Shown here piece after piece: positions 45,165-58,625 of a DNA stretch of 64,000 bases. Numbering within the stretch: the first letter of the stretch is position 1; every line of letters starts with the position of its first letter. This stretch comes from Cheiracanthium punctorium (Eukaryota > Arthropoda > Arachnida > Araneae > Cheiracanthiidae), in assembly GCA_038373885.1 (NCBI GenBank), contig JAWZYV010000685.1, forward strand, positions 538,091 through 602,090. Reading direction: 5' to 3'. The notes beneath the pieces are model-generated. The model did no database searches. It saw only the letters and a list, made by a program, of their open reading frames with translations, and was not told where the DNA came from. The position numbers were made by a program, and so were the translations under genes.

Positions 45165-47971
45165 AAAGCACTTCCAAATGAGTAAGTTTTGTACGTTTAT
45201 TTCTAAGTTCTTTTCTTTTATCTGAGTCTTCGTCATGCCTAGAAATACCCATAGATCTGAAATTACGATAACAAAGCTGACGGGATCTCGGACAATTCTC
45301 CTAGCACTTGTTATCTCCAAATCTGGTCGAATATACGATAAGTAAACTAGCCAGAGTTCATTCGAAAAAAGTTCTTTTCCGGATTTGGTGTACAACTGCG
45401 GCCATGAAATTCTGGAGTCAGACCAAAAGTAAAGCGATGGCGGGCATAGTTTTGGTAAATGACCTTTCGTTTATTTATTTATTTTTTAGAACTTATTTGC
45501 TCAGTGTTGCCAATTGAGAGGATTTGTCGCCAAATCTAGTGGCCTTTTGTTGCTACTAGGGGAATAAATTTTCAACTTTGGAACTGGTGACATTTTTAGA
45601 GACTTTTTTAACCCTATCTAACAAAGTTGGAAAGTGTTTATTGCTTGCATTTGCTTGTCTGTCTATCTCTGCTTTAATTGATATAAATATGCATCAATTA
45701 CTACGGAATTTATGTAGTGTGACCTATGTTCTGTGACATGTAACCTATTGAAACTGTGTTATTTTAATGTATTCAGCACTTATAGTAATTTTACTGCCTG
45801 CTCTAGAGAGAGAGAGAGAGATTAAAAAAACAAACAAAAAAAACTCGGCTGTTCGAGCCTCGTCAGGGGAGACCCCCTCCCTGAACCTCCCTAATTTTTT
45901 ACTTTCATTATTGCCATATTAAAACTATATTAATTGCCTATGTCATTTTATCTCTCATCTTTCGTGTATTTCGCCTGGTAACCCTAGGTTGAAATTTTTA
46001 TGATTGTAATCTATTTATAGAAAAATACATGTGATGCATTTTCTACAGCTTACGGAATATTGTAACAATAGATTAAAGCTGTTGTGAACTAATGGTATTT
46101 AAATATATGTAAAATTATGTCGCATTTTTATGTCGCTTTTTTGGGACACATTTTTCGGACAATTTTCATTAAAGGGGGTGTGAGATAAAATCACATAGTC
46201 ATTAAAAACTATTTTAATGACAACCACAATGGGAAATTTCTGTATGCGTAATTCACGAAAGAATCGCCAGAGAATGAAACATTGCATTGGTAGCAAGTAT
46301 CAAAGTTCTTACAATATAAATATTTAAATCCTTCATAATTCAATCTCGGGAAAATTTTTCAGGGCTTTTGAAGAAGTTCCACAATCATGTCTGCGTCACG
46401 TTAAAGAAAACCCGGATAGTCGAGTCAGTTCATCAGGTGATTTCACAGTTTTCAAACGGAGTAAATATTGAAACTTACGACGACGTTGAAAAAAAAAAAT
46501 TCTCTTAACATAGGACCACTAAAGAAGAAAGTAATCCTACGTTAAAAAGTTCTATCATCGAAATCGGCATAAAAAGTTTGAACCTATAACTAGGAGGGTT
46601 AAGAAGTTATAACTTTTATGCTCGTATTGATGATTAAAAATTTTTTTGCAACTGAGAAAGTGTGGACCTTTTCATCCACCTGAAACGATCGCATTGTAAA
46701 AGTACCTTTTTATATGTTATTTTGCATATAAAATTTTTTAAATTAATTTTATCTTTTAAAATTAGCTTTTTTTGAGCGCTCTTATTTATATTTCTATTTA
46801 CGGAAAAGGATCGATAGACCTGAAGCACTTGAAACTTGTTCACTATTTACGGGCGAAAAATACTTTTCTTTCGATGTTACTTTATGCGCACAAACGAAGA
46901 TCTCCGAATCTTCAAAGAGGAAAGAAAAATATTTTAGGTAGTACCTCTTGTTGAAACTACTGTAGAATTTATTAACGTATTATTACTTACTGTAGCTTGG
47001 TTCTTTTTTTACAACAACCTCTAAAATTTACCTGCTCCAAATCGCTATCTTGGCAAACCAAACTCTTTATTCTTTCGCAAAGCCTTAAAGTCAGGTATAT
47101 TTTGTCGTGATGAATCCTTATTTTTTTTGCCTAAAACATTTAAATTCCGCAGTGTTTCGCATGCAGATGATATTTTGATAAACTTGGGGCCAAGGCCCCT
47201 AGACTCGCTACGCTCACTTTTCCTATGAGGTATTCGGCCCCTAATAAGGCTTATTCGTAAAAAAAGCATAATTTCAACAGGGAAAAGCCATAGATTGGAT
47301 CGGATATAGAAAGTTACCGAGCTAAACATTGCTTGGTTCTTGCGTTTTCCTTCGAACATAAAAATTTAAACTTCCGCTGTAAAACATATGGAACGCTTTG
47401 CGTATTTGCATCCCATGGCGATTTTTCAAAATTTGGCGACTTACTTTTATGTGTAGTTAATAATTTGTTTTAAGAAAACAGCACTTCATATGTTTTCTTT
47501 CATAAAAACTACAGATTAGATAGGATAGCTTGCCACCCATGGCGACATTTCGTTATTTGGCGATTTACACATGCTCATAACCAATAATTACTGCTCATGT
47601 AAGGTTACCGGGAAAACCGTTATCCATATATTCATATACGTAATCCTTTGCAGATTGGCGTATTTAGCACCACGAAATATATCATCTCGTTGAGCTGGCA
47701 AATAACCAAGCTGCACTATAGCTGCTATAATGGCATAGTTAAAGCCGCCAATTATTTCTACTGGTAGCAGATACCCAAGCTGAACCTAACCGGATTTACT
47801 ATAATCTGCATTTTAATTATTTTTCATTTTCAAGATACTTTGCTAACATTTTGAAACACGCGATTTAGATTCAACCTGCTTGGAGAGGTAGCTTTTTGCC
47901 AGATAGTACCTGATGCCAAAATGGCGCTTTTTAAATAAGTTACAATTAGTTATTCTGTTTTGGAAAAACGA
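45165..47971. other. Intergenic, no gene seen
   Basis: A (GA)n tract at 45804-45821 and TTGGCGAxTT-type repeat fragments near 45510 and 47500. An ORF-like stretch at 46360-46450 has splice-like borders but no recognisable product. Confidence 0.55.
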
Positions 47972-47979
47972 ACAATCGG

Positions 47980-48145
47980 CCAGGCCGTACCCAGGGGGGG
48001 GGGAACAGGGGGTATGGTCTCCCCCCCCGAAATTTAAAATTTTGTTAACAAAACAATAATAATGAAGCCTTTTTGTGAAAAATTGAGCCTTTTTCACCTT
48101 TTGTTGCCCCCCCCCCCCCGAATTTTTTTTCTGGGTACGGCCTTG
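47980..48145. mobile_element. hAT MITE, family C, copy 2
   Basis: CCAGGCCGTACCCAG and CTGGGTACGGCCTTG ends with a perfect 8-bp duplication ACAATCGG (47972-47979, 48146-48153). Confidence 0.88.
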
Positions 48146-48937
48146 ACAATCGGTAATTCTAAACTCCTGTTATCTAAGAGATTTTACGATTTGAAAATTG
48201 TCAACTTTGTGTAACACACTTTGACTTATTTATTTCACATACTTTTAATTTGTCATAAAATGTACTAGAATTTTTGGTGTAATTCTACTTCATGATTGTC
48301 AATTTCACGGGATTCTACAAACTTGGATTGCTTTGTTGTAAAGGCATGAATGATTTTATGCTGGCAAAAATTGCCAAACCTGGTAACCATTATGCTTATT
48401 TTTCAGTTTTTTATTATATCTTCTAAAATAATTGGAATTTCAAAATTTAAGTCAGCTTATCAGCGTCCCCTGAATTTTTCGAATCCGTGGACACCTTCTT
48501 CGAAACTCAAATCTCACGGTTCGGGAGGCGATAGCAGAAAAAGCTTTTGACAGCGACGGCGGCAGCGTCCGTAACTTTTTTTAGAATAGAGAGAAAATAG
48601 CAATTCAACGCTATTCAATTACTCTTTACGTGTGGAATTTCTGTTCGTTGCCTGGATTCAGCAAATTAAGTAATTTTATGCGGTCTAAAATTGTCAAGTA
48701 TGGAAACGACTATCCTTTTTTTCAGTTTTTTGTTAATACATTCTAAAATAATCTGAATTTTGAAGTTTTTAATCAGCTGACTGACATTCTTGATTATTTT
48801 TTACAATTTTTTAAAACCTATCACGTGTTTGCATGTGGACTGGTTCCCCAGTAAATCGCTGAAAAGCATTTTTGAAGTAACCCTACCCAAAGGACAATTA
48901 CAAAGGACAGTTATGGAGGCACGTGATCCTATGTTAA

Positions 48938-49427
48938 CCCTTTAACGCGCAGTGTTCCCGCTCTGGGAACACCAAACTCTGACGTTTTGACTGTTGCCAG
49001 TCACGAAGAATAGATTTGATTTCTATAAAAATAGTTGCGGGTGACATAGCTCCACGAAAATCCTTTACTTTTTAGCACGTCATTTCCCGTAAAATAAATG
49101 GACACGATTATTTTTAACAACACTGACATCTGCTGAAAAATGGAAGAATGAGAGAATAGCTGGATAAATTGCCCAATGCTGAAAAAGGGGCAGCCGTTGC
49201 CATCGCTCGACTTAACTACCAGCAAGATGGCGGACGAGAAACGTTCATCGCGTGCCACAGATCTTGAGACCCTTTTTTGACGACAGCTGTGCTGTTGTCA
49301 AAAAAGGGTCTAGATCTGTGGCACGCGATGAACGTTTCGATCGTCCGCCATCTTGCTGGTAGTTAAGTCGAGCGATGGCAACGGCAACCCTTTTTTCAGC
49401 ATTGGGAAAGGGTTGCGCCTCAAAGGG
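48938..49427. mobile_element. piggyBac-like palindromic MITE, copy 3 (intact)
   Basis: TTAA (48934-48937, 49428-49431) bounds CCCTTTAACGCGC and gcgcctcaaaggg over 490 bp. It is nearly identical to copy 2 in layout, in the same orientation. Confidence 0.88.
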
Positions 49428-49431
49428 TTAA

Positions 49432-52400
49432 AAGAAAGAAAAGAAAAAGATCTTTTAAGGTTTACGTATATCTCACTAATGCATTTATACTCTAACGGTT
49501 CCAGTTACTTTAACTATGTAAATAAATGTGCGAAGTTCTAAGAAATTACCATAAACAATTCCTCTAAGTAGTTTATTTTAAGAAACGTTCTTCTTCCGCT
49601 CTGTTTACAATACAAGGACAGAATACGTCTTAGTTAACCAGGCCAGAGGAAAAACCCTGACCCCGTAAGTGAAGGTTTAAAGTTCGTTGTATTAAAAATA
49701 CGTTGCAATGTTTAAATATAGAAATATTTTGATTTCGATTCAAAATTACATATTTCAATATCGATTACGACAACGACTACGCACTTATGTGTTTCTCCAA
49801 TACGTTGTCTTATTTAAGTATTTCATCGTACAATATCCTTAAAAAAAAAAAAACAAACAAGATATCTTATTCGTGCCATTTCTTGACTATAGCGACATCC
49901 TGGTAACTCACATATCCCGATACCCTAAAAAATATCAGAAAAATTTATTGCGGAACATACATAAAAAACACGAACACTAACTTCATTTTTGAGCAAACTC
50001 AGCGTTAATTCGCCAAAAATGGCCAACCTTGGATACTTTTGACAGGCTACTCCCATTGCTGTTATTGGTAACCTTCCAGGTAATGGTTTTAAATCGTGTT
50101 CTTACCAATTTCTGAATGATAATGTCAACAGAACTAGACCAAATTAAATGGCACCACACTTAAAGCACCCTGGTAATGATGGTAGCATGATGGTAAAAAA
50201 TTTTCGCTGAACATACAAAAGAGAGACGAATTGATAACCTTCTCCTTTTTGAAGTCAGTTAATGAGACATACTTTCTGAACTATCCGTTTTAACATGGTA
50301 TTTCTTGTGAAACACCAACTAACTTTTTATGTTAACTATGGTTGAACTGTTCCTTCAGTTCCTTTTCCAAAATCATTACTCCAGGTACAGCAAGATGTGC
50401 ACATTCATAAGTAATTTAAGTAATTCTGATTTGCCTTCGAGTAATTTATTCCCTATAGAAGTTTGTCGCAGAGACAGTAAACTACCCTGTATATTATCCG
50501 TTATTTTAGAAATAGTTGTTGAGAATAAATTGTATAGATTTACAAACTGTCTTATTCACATCAGTACATTTAACTAGTAAAGATGAACTTGGAATTAGCA
50601 GCGTTGAAACATTTACAACTTTCTTTTTCTTTTGCCATATTCTCATTAAAAACACTTCGAATATTTTTGGGGATTTCGAAACCCCTTTCCAGGTAACCAA
50701 TCGAACAGAAACATACATCATTCCGTGAACAAAACTATTAAGTAGGAATAATAATAATAATAATAATAAATAATTCATGTGCGCCTACTTAGCGTCTGGA
50801 TTTTTAAATGAAAATAAAATACAGTCGAAGTATGGTAAACTTGTATTTAAAGAATTATTCTGCAATAGGAATTTTAAATATTTTGATACTTTTTTCTGTA
50901 AAATTATCTCTCAGTGTCAAAATGAGTTAGTTGTTTAATGAATTTTTTTGATTAATTATAATAATCATAATAAGAAGTAATAATAATAAGAATAATAATA
51001 TTTACCCCATTATTGCCGTCAGTCGAAAAGTTATTATTATTACTATTATTTATTACCATCTACCGTTTTTCTAATCTTCTTGATTTTAACGTATTTCTGC
51101 AACTGCGTTATTTTATAGTAGACTTTTTTTCAATACCATTCGCTAGTCCCAATCACTCTCACATAGATACTGTGCATTTTAAATAATATACTTACGGAAA
51201 AAAAATGTATTGTAAAAATCTCTCCATTACAAATTTCGTTTTCTTGTACTAGACTTTTAGCCGCCCAGGTTGTATAATGGCTAAAGAAATATGCAATCAC
51301 GCCTTGGGTTCGGGTCTTAGTAATGGAGAATGCTTGATGAGCAAGTGCCCGCCTATTGAAAAAAAAATAGGTACCAGACTTTTCCGGGACGAACTACATA
51401 ATTATGTGCGTAATTAAATTGTAATATGCATCAGACTTAGTAACTTCTTTTTTTTATACTCTACTCATACTTCATGAAGTTCAAAAAAGCAAGAAAATGT
51501 CCATTGATACTTTACATTATTTAATTGTTTCATGTCCCGTAAAAAAATTGCAATCGATTAATTTATAGAATACATAGTTTCATTCCCGGATTGCCCATTT
51601 CTTTCCACATTAGGTAGTGGAGGATCCAGCTATTAAAAATATGATTTTAAAACTTATTCAAAACTCAGTATTAATTACTAAATCATGCAAACGTAATGTT
51701 TAACATTCTGAAGTTGAAGACTATCAGGCATTACTTTTCAAATGCGAACGGCGAAGCATTTTTTTTTTTTCACAAGTTTTAGAACGTATACTTCTATTGA
51801 ATGTTTGAGAATGAATGAATTGAATGTCACGAGATTGCATCATATCGAGTAAACTGAAAAATATCGATTATTATCTTTGAAATTCTGATTTTCGTGACAT
51901 ACTTCTTCCTTTATTAGAAGGAGCCACATTTACGTAATTTGTAAGAACAATTTCGTAAGCTACTGCAGTAAAATAATAACCTTAAATAACTGTATTCGTA
52001 AACATCGAGTATATCGAATTATCGAATATTTATGAACAGAAAAAGTAGCTTCAAAAGTCGTCTGTCGTATATGTGAAACTCGACTAAAGTTCAAGAATGA
52101 AAATTTAAAAAACTATTTGGCAACTGGATCATTCTTCAGAGTTTAAATTTTCTTAGTCAAACATTAAAAAGGATAAAACGCTAAAGTATTTTATGTTTAT
52201 TTAAAAGAACATGCTCTTTTAGCGGGAAAACGAGATTCCTGATTTAAAATACGCAGAAGCAGAGGACTTACGTTTTTATAACCGAAAAAAAATTCTATGT
52301 AGAATTTATATAATTGTCAGATATACATACCATTCTAAACATGTATAAATGTTCGGTACCGATGTGCTATATTCAGGTAAAGTATGATAAATTATTGAAA

Positions 52401-52734
52401 CATTTCTGTTTTAATTTAAACTCTTAATTTTATGCAAGCGATCCAGCAATTGTATTCATTTAAAAATGCAGTTCAATACGCTATCAACATTTTCCTGTTT
52501 CTTCCAACTTTTTAGAGGAATCTGTTATGTTATTCAATCATAACTTTAATTATGAAAATATTCTATGATGTTTGTAGTACTACAGTGATTAATCTAGAAA
52601 GCTGAAAAAGGATTTTTTGTGCCTTGTAAACATTCTAAAATAATAATACGAACCTCTTACATTTGCAATGTTTTCGGTACTTTATCGTTTCGTGGGCGTC
52701 CACAGGATCGCAAAGAGGTGTGCAAGCGGAGCTT
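49432..52734. other. Intergenic, no gene seen
   Basis: AT-rich, with AATAAT microsatellites near 50745-50770 and 50990. The upstream exons of the plus-strand gene might lie here, but no acceptor-ORF-donor unit convinced me. Confidence 0.55.
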
Positions 52735-52742
52735 ATACCCAG

Positions 52743-53247
52743 TAGAGATGAGAGGGGCTCAGCCCGAGCCCGGGCCCGGGCTGTGTGATTCACAATTGTG
52801 TTCGGCTCGGGCCGTCTCGGGCTCATGAAAACTTTCTCCTTTTTTTGAACATACTGCTTGAAACAGATTTTAAAAAGTGATTCGTGAGGAAAATAAAAGT
52901 TACTTATAAAGGATAAATAAATAAATAAACAAATAAAAATAGCGGCACGGGCGCCTAGAAGGTGCGTGAAGGCTCTTTGGGTATTTTAGAACGGCGGTTT
53001 ATATTCCTTAGTTAGTCATGAGATCCGACATTTTTTGATAAAGGATGGATACAAAGAATTAAAAAGTGCATTGGGAGTTTGCAACTATATTTGTCTTTAA
53101 TTTGCACAAACGGCAAAATTTATTGTATTCTATCAATGAAGTAATTGAATTTTTTTTTATATTTAGCTGAAATTTCGGGCTCGGGCTCCGACTTAAATAA
53201 TATTGCTCGGGCTCGAGCTTCAAAAAATGAGCCTGAACTCATCTCTA
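52743..53247. mobile_element. hAT element with TAGAGATGAG ends
   Basis: TAGAGATGAG and CTCATCTCTA ends, 505 bp, with a perfect 8-bp duplication ATACCCAG (52735-52742, 53248-53255). Both subterminal parts are rich in GGGCTCGGGC. A second copy opens the window (1-161). Confidence 0.9.
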
Positions 53248-53576
53248 ATACCCAGGGCGTCATTCCAAGGAAGACGCAAAATTAGATACCACGGTTCCAC
53301 GGGAGGGGCGCTCTAAGGTTTGCTCCAAGTGAAATAAATTATAGTTTCGGCACTGGGCGTTCATACAGATTTATGATCGAGGAGAGAAAAGTTATGCAAG
53401 ATATCAAGTTTCTGCGAAAATAAATCAGAAGTTTTCAATATTTCCGGATCTGTTGGGTGATTTTGGAATTCTAGATGAGGGCAAATGCTTTGTCTTGTGT
53501 CTCACTCTCTCTATAGGAATCCATGTTCATGCAACCAAACAAATGTATATGTGGACATGATACATATATTTATAAT

Positions 53577-53979
53577 GGGCGATTCTCACAAAACTGGACA
53601 AAATTAGATGGATGATTATGCATCATTTCTGTCACGCATTTTTAATGTAAATAATTTTTTCTTCGAACTTCTTTTGATCCAGAATGTTATAATGGATGTC
53701 TAATGAAAAAAAAAATTGTATTTGGTATTCTGTAATATAGTATTTTCTGTATCGCTGGTGTGACAGAAATGACAAGGACCGTGATCGAAATGACAAAAAC
53801 GCTTTTTACGGATCTAAAAATGTAAAGTAAAATCATGAATACCCAATGCATCATGTGCTTTATAAAAATTCCTTTTTCAGCTTCATGAAAAACGTGTAGA
53901 ACTTTAATAATAATAATAATAATTGAAAATCTAGAAAACGAGCAGTGTCTGGTTTTGTCCCGTTTTCTGAGAATCACCC
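53577..53979. mobile_element. MITE with GGGTGATTCTCA-type ends
   Basis: GGGCGATTCTCACAAAACTGG and, reversed, GGGTGATTCTCAGAAAACGGG ends over 403 bp; TAAT lies on both sides. The superfamily is uncertain. Confidence 0.6.
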
Positions 53980-54518
53980 TAATAACTAGTTATTTATAAT
54001 ATTTAAGTGGAGAGTCGCATGCTCTCGTTTGTCTTCCTGAAGGTAAGGCCTTGTCCTCAATCCCATCTCAGTCCAGGGTTACGCTGGGGACACGACTATG
54101 CTAAGTCGTTTTAGCATAATTATAGGTATGTTACATAACGACATGGTATTTCGGATGTCTAGCTATTACATAACCGCAATCGGAAAGTGCTAAACCGTTC
54201 ATTTAGGTTTAACTGGACATTTCTTCAACTATTTATTCAACGGAAATTTATCATAAACGGAAATATTTGCGAATCCCTTATATTTATTATCCGTTGAATA
54301 GAATATTCACAGACACCTGTCTTAAAAAATGTTGAATTTCTTTGCGATTCCGTTTAAGACAGGTTAAAATATGTAAAATATGAAATTTTTAATAATTTGT
54401 ACTATCGTTTTTACTTATTTTATAAAAACAATTAGTACGTAAAGTATTCATTAAGAATCTTTATTACACTTATATTATTCATATTTTTTATCAAATCAAC
54501 CTAATTTTTTTGTTTCAG

Positions 54519-57500
54519 GATACCAGAGACTTAAGTGTTAGAGCCTCTGAAATTGATGTTGATTTGTGTAAGTACGAAAAAATATTCTAGAGAATACTTT
54601 CTAAAAGCTAATTACCTAGAATTTTATATCAGTGCAAATATCTAAATGACTTTGTAAAAAATATATTTTTAACATTTTTAGTCCCAGATATGGTAATTAA
54701 CTGAAACTAAAACATTCACAAATATTTTTCCAGATTTCTTTTGCATTTGAAATATGTATTTGTATGTAACTTTCCTTATATGATGTAAAGTACTGCATTA
54801 TACAGGGTGATCAATTTAAAAGAGTACCCGATGGTTTTTCTTATTACCCTCAAATCTGAAGAATACAGCAATTATTCTAAAACTGAAACATAATTGCTTG
54901 AACCTTGTTTAAGTCTGGGAGACAATTTCTAACACTGTTAGACTGTTAAAACTTTATTCGTGAGGTAAAACAGAATTAGAGACGCACATAGGTTAATCCT
55001 GGGATAGTTTCATTTTTGTAAAACGTAATTTAATTCATGTATATTGCATTATCACTCTGTACAGCAAACGCTGAAAATTTTCGCGCTCAGATAGGGTTTT
55101 TCCAGAGAATTCCTGTAAACATCGATGAATTAAAACAAACCATAATTGAAGAAATCTTCTCAATAGCACCAACAGTGTTGCGAAGTGCGTCGAATAACTT
55201 GGTTCGGCGTGTTCACGTTTGCATTCAAAGTGGTGGCGAACATTTTCAACATTTGCCATAAGTAATGATAATCTATTTATATAATACGCTAATGCATGCG
55301 GTACCAATATGGACGATATTTCCACGCTGCGAACGGCAACAGCTAGATTAAACATTAGTGCAAGAACAATATCGCATGTGCAAAAATCCAAATTAACAGT
55401 TCAATGACGTCCAATGGAGCATGCATATGTCACGCAGTACCTAGATTACAAAATAACAATAATGGATACACAAAAATGCAAGATCTTTCGGGCGTTTTCA
55501 TAGCTTTAAAATATCAGATTTACAATACTTGGCGCGTTCTTCCCCCGTCTAAAAAAATGTCACCGCGCATTGGGCTAAAGCACATTTTAGCCATTTGCTG
55601 CTTCGACATCGACTTTTAGGATAACACCCAAAATGTGTAGCAACCCTAACCTAAATAAATTGAATGTCAAATATTGTTAAAACAAAGAAATATGATTTTC
55701 ATTGAAATGAGTCCAGGTTGGCGGCTAGTGTAAAAAATTTGACTTAAATTATGTTTTTCAAAAATAAAATTATCTCAGGATTAAGTAGCATTGTGAGCCT
55801 CGATTTCTGTTTTACCTCACAAACAAAGTTGTAACAGTCCAGCAGTGTTGGAAATAGTCTTTCACACTTAAACAAGGTTCAAACAATTGTTAGAATTAGT
55901 AGCCACATCCGTCAGATTTAAGGATAAAAAGAAAAACCAACGGGTACTCTTTTAAATTGAGAACTCTTTATAATGTGTCCCAAAATTATAGCGACAAACT
56001 TTTAGGGCAGACAGGGCCATCAAACTTAATCAGAAACGTATAGCAATGCGGAGGAGTCGAAGATGTTTTCATACCGGTTAATAATCACTCCAAAAAATGT
56101 GTTGTAATGCTAGCAAAATTTCTTACTATGCTTTGCCAAAATTTAATTATTATTATTTTTTTTAATGCTGAACTGAAATTTATCAGTATCAGTAGTATAT
56201 CATTTTGAATGCTGTAATTGTTGAAAAAGAGACCATTTCAAAAAAAATAAAACTGGATAAAGTTAGTTAACTAACACTTCAATATTTTTTTGTGGAGTGA
56301 TTATTAACCGGTGTATAAAAACAGCGTTTTCGACCTCACACTGCCATGTGATTCTAAATCCTTAAAAATGCACTATTTTTTCTAAAAATTTATCTTTATA
56401 TTTTTGGAATAGACTGTATAAGAAAATACAATTAAAGTAAAACCTCGCTATAACAATATTTGATACAACGATAAATCCTTCTATAACGATAAACTTTTGA
56501 TGTCCCACGGAATTTCCGTACATTCTCCTCGATATAACGATACATCCCTCTAAAATTATAATTTTATTTGGTCCCTTGAGTATCGTCGTATCGAGGTTTT
56601 ACATAAAAAATCTTTGCTGATATATGGACCTCTAGCAGCAGTTCCGATCAGCTGATCAATATAAGATTTCAGGCATAGTTATTCAGAGGTGAGCGGGCTG
56701 CGAGTTTTGTGAATGACAGCAAAGAGACGCTCATACAATTACACGGAACACGGAGATATACTATAGGAGTGGACACTCTCCATAGCTGCTTGCTGGGATT
56801 TGTGGCACCCAAGTTAAGTTTCAGTTACATAAACATTGGAAATCTAGTGACGTGCAGCGATCCAAGCGGTAAAAGAATAAAACATTTCCCGCTCTGACTG
56901 CGTATTAGTTGTACATGTTTTAAAATGCCCAACCTAGCATGTGAACGAAATTATGAACGCAAGCACTGAATTTTAATTATTTTTTTCACTTTCGCTTACG
57001 TGGTTGCCTTAGTGACAAATGAATAATAAAAAAATTGTTGGCATCTTGAGAGATGATTAAAATACTATTCAGTTTATACTTGTTAGCGAGTGCGTATATC
57101 GTGTCTTACGGAAAAGAACTTTTCGTCTGCTACGGCGTATATTTACATCAGAAAATGGCTTTGAGTTCATTACTGAGTTTCTTATGCAACATGAATTTAA
57201 TATTTCAATTTGAGTTTAGCGGGAATTTAAAGTTGTGTTAAAATTTGAAATAAATGTAAATACTATAGATGTGATCGTCATATAAACACTTTATATATAT
57301 TGTCCAGTCTTCAATGGCTAGCTACATCAGCAGTTACCGAGTGAGGTGCTGATAATCTATATGCAACAACTAAGGGAAAAGATTTTAACTTCGTGGAACG
57401 GAAACTCGAAATTTTTTAATAGTAGCGGCCCTTTTTTACAACCGTAAAATGCTAAGAGCATGCAAAAACTTTATGGAATGTTGAAACAATACGAGCATCA

Positions 57501-58188
57501 CAAAAAAACGCACGCGTTACGCATGCACAACGAACATCTGAACTTCCGCTGCTAGAGTCATTGGATCGGCATCTACGAGTCTTTCAACTGACGAATCAAA
57601 ATCATCATACGCTTTTTATCTATTTTCTTTTAAGCTGACTATCTGATGAACAGCGTTCTGTGATTTGTGTCTTGCCGCTGTCATATGCAAATTTACTCTG
57701 AGCACTCATAACGTGTTTCTGCTGGCCATTCGCAGAGCTGTTTTTTGTGATACACGCACCGTTGCAACGCTCTTTGCGGTTTTTGCATACGCTGAGCCTT
57801 CTACGGTGGAAAAAAACTAGGCATCAACATTAGAACATATCGAGTTTCTGTAACTACCGTAACAGTCTCTTAATTGTCGTTCACAGAATACCGAGTTCAT
57901 ACCTCTGAAAAGCTAAAACTGAAATCTCATTTCGATAGGTTGAACGGAAGATCCTAGGCTAAAGGTCTACATATCAGAAAAAATTTTACGAAAGGGTTAA
58001 CTTTAAGGTTAAAACTTTTCCTGTCTTTTCTTTTAGCTAAGTCCATTGAAGAAATTCCACTTCCACCAAAAGAGAGCCTTATGGTGCGTTTCCAGAGGTT
58101 TATGAACTGTTTTCGATTCTGCTTCAAAAAATCAGAAACTGCGGATGATACCCCTAAAGGAGAACCTTTAGATGATGTTGTACATTAA
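54519..58188 (+). CDS. 3' end of an unrecognised plus-strand gene (last two coding exons)
   Basis: Exon 54519-54567 (acceptor tttgtttcag, donor gtaagt) joins exon 58037-58188 (acceptor tcttttcttttag) to give 66 residues ending at TAA 58186-58188. In the first exon only one frame is open, and that phase is exactly the one that keeps the second exon open, which is strong support for a real intron of 3469 bp. The peptide has an acidic stretch, then IEEIPLPPKESL, then a Cys-, Phe- and Arg-rich segment (RFQRFMNCFRFCFKK) and an acidic tail ending DDVVH. It looks like the cytoplasmic tail of a membrane protein; the Cys/Phe/basic cluster could be a palmitoylated membrane-binding patch, which is inference. 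Upstream exons were not found, so the family cannot be named. Confidence 0.68.
54803..55970 (+). mobile_element. Long-TIR Tc1/mariner-like element in the plus-strand gene's intron
   Basis: Inverted ends of about 200 bp (AATTTAAAAGAGTACCCG near both tips) enclose a plus-strand frame, 55037-55261, whose end resembles the C-terminus of arthropod IS630/Tc1-mariner transposases (TIEELK-like start, NLVRRVHVCIQSGGEHFQHL). The catalytic part is gone. Left border CAGGGTGATC follows TA; the right tip has decayed. Confidence 0.65.
56072..56314. repeat. Inverted repeat, 27-bp arms
   Basis: ataccggttaataatcactcc pairs with ggagtgattattaaccggt at 56292-56312. It may be the ends of a small element. Confidence 0.65.
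56437..56602. mobile_element. pogo/Tigger-type MITE
   Basis: GTAAAACCTCGCTATAACA at the left and cgtatcgaggttttac at the right bound 166 bp, with tataacgat repeats inside. Confidence 0.65.
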
Positions 58189-58332
58189 CTTACTAAAGCA
58201 TTTCTAACGAATCAAGACCCCACCGACTGAAAGATGTATGTGTAATTGTCATCTTCATTGATAGAGACTGTGCTCTTTTGTAGAAATGTAAGATAATTTG
58301 TAAGATTGTTTTGCGTGTTTTTTACAGATACT

Positions 58333-58338
58333 ATTAAA
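58333..58338 (+). promoter_or_regulatory. Possible ATTAAA polyadenylation signal
   Basis: ATTAAA occurs 145 bp after the stop codon of the plus-strand gene, in a T-rich context. It is the common variant of the hexamer; no canonical AATAAA lies closer. Confidence 0.3.
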
Positions 58339-58479
58339 TGATTTAAATTTGTTTTAGAGTTAAGCTAATTATTTTACAGTTCATTATACGAGACATGAAC
58401 AGATTTAGATTCTGCACCAAGAGATCATTCAAGACTTAGATATTCTTGAAGGAATATATTTGGGTGATATGGAAATTTG

Positions 58480-58625
58480 TGTGATTATGGCAACACTACG
58501 CTAGGACGATCTGCCACGGATGGGTGGGTGCCTTGGTAGGAGGACTTTCTAACGCGTATTCACGTTACACCTGGTGAAAACCTACCAAAATTTCAGACCG
58601 TTAGATCGACAGCCGCGCGATGGGA
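58480..58625 (-). repeat. SINE family G, copy 3
   Basis: Reverse complement matches 17560 (gatctaacggtctgaaattttggt, gaatacgcgttagaaagtcc). It lies just past the 3' end of the plus-strand gene. Confidence 0.65.

Noticed and set aside
46358..46455. Exon-like frame starting AFEEVPQSCL, reminiscent of a reverse transcriptase motif
   Set aside because: Too short, with no neighbouring RT sequence.
47045..47359. 104-codon minus-strand ORF
   Set aside because: Composition and flanks do not look like an exon, and no domain is recognisable.
51255..51360. Possible tRNA (ggttcgggtc box)
   Set aside because: No A box at the right spacing and no cloverleaf.
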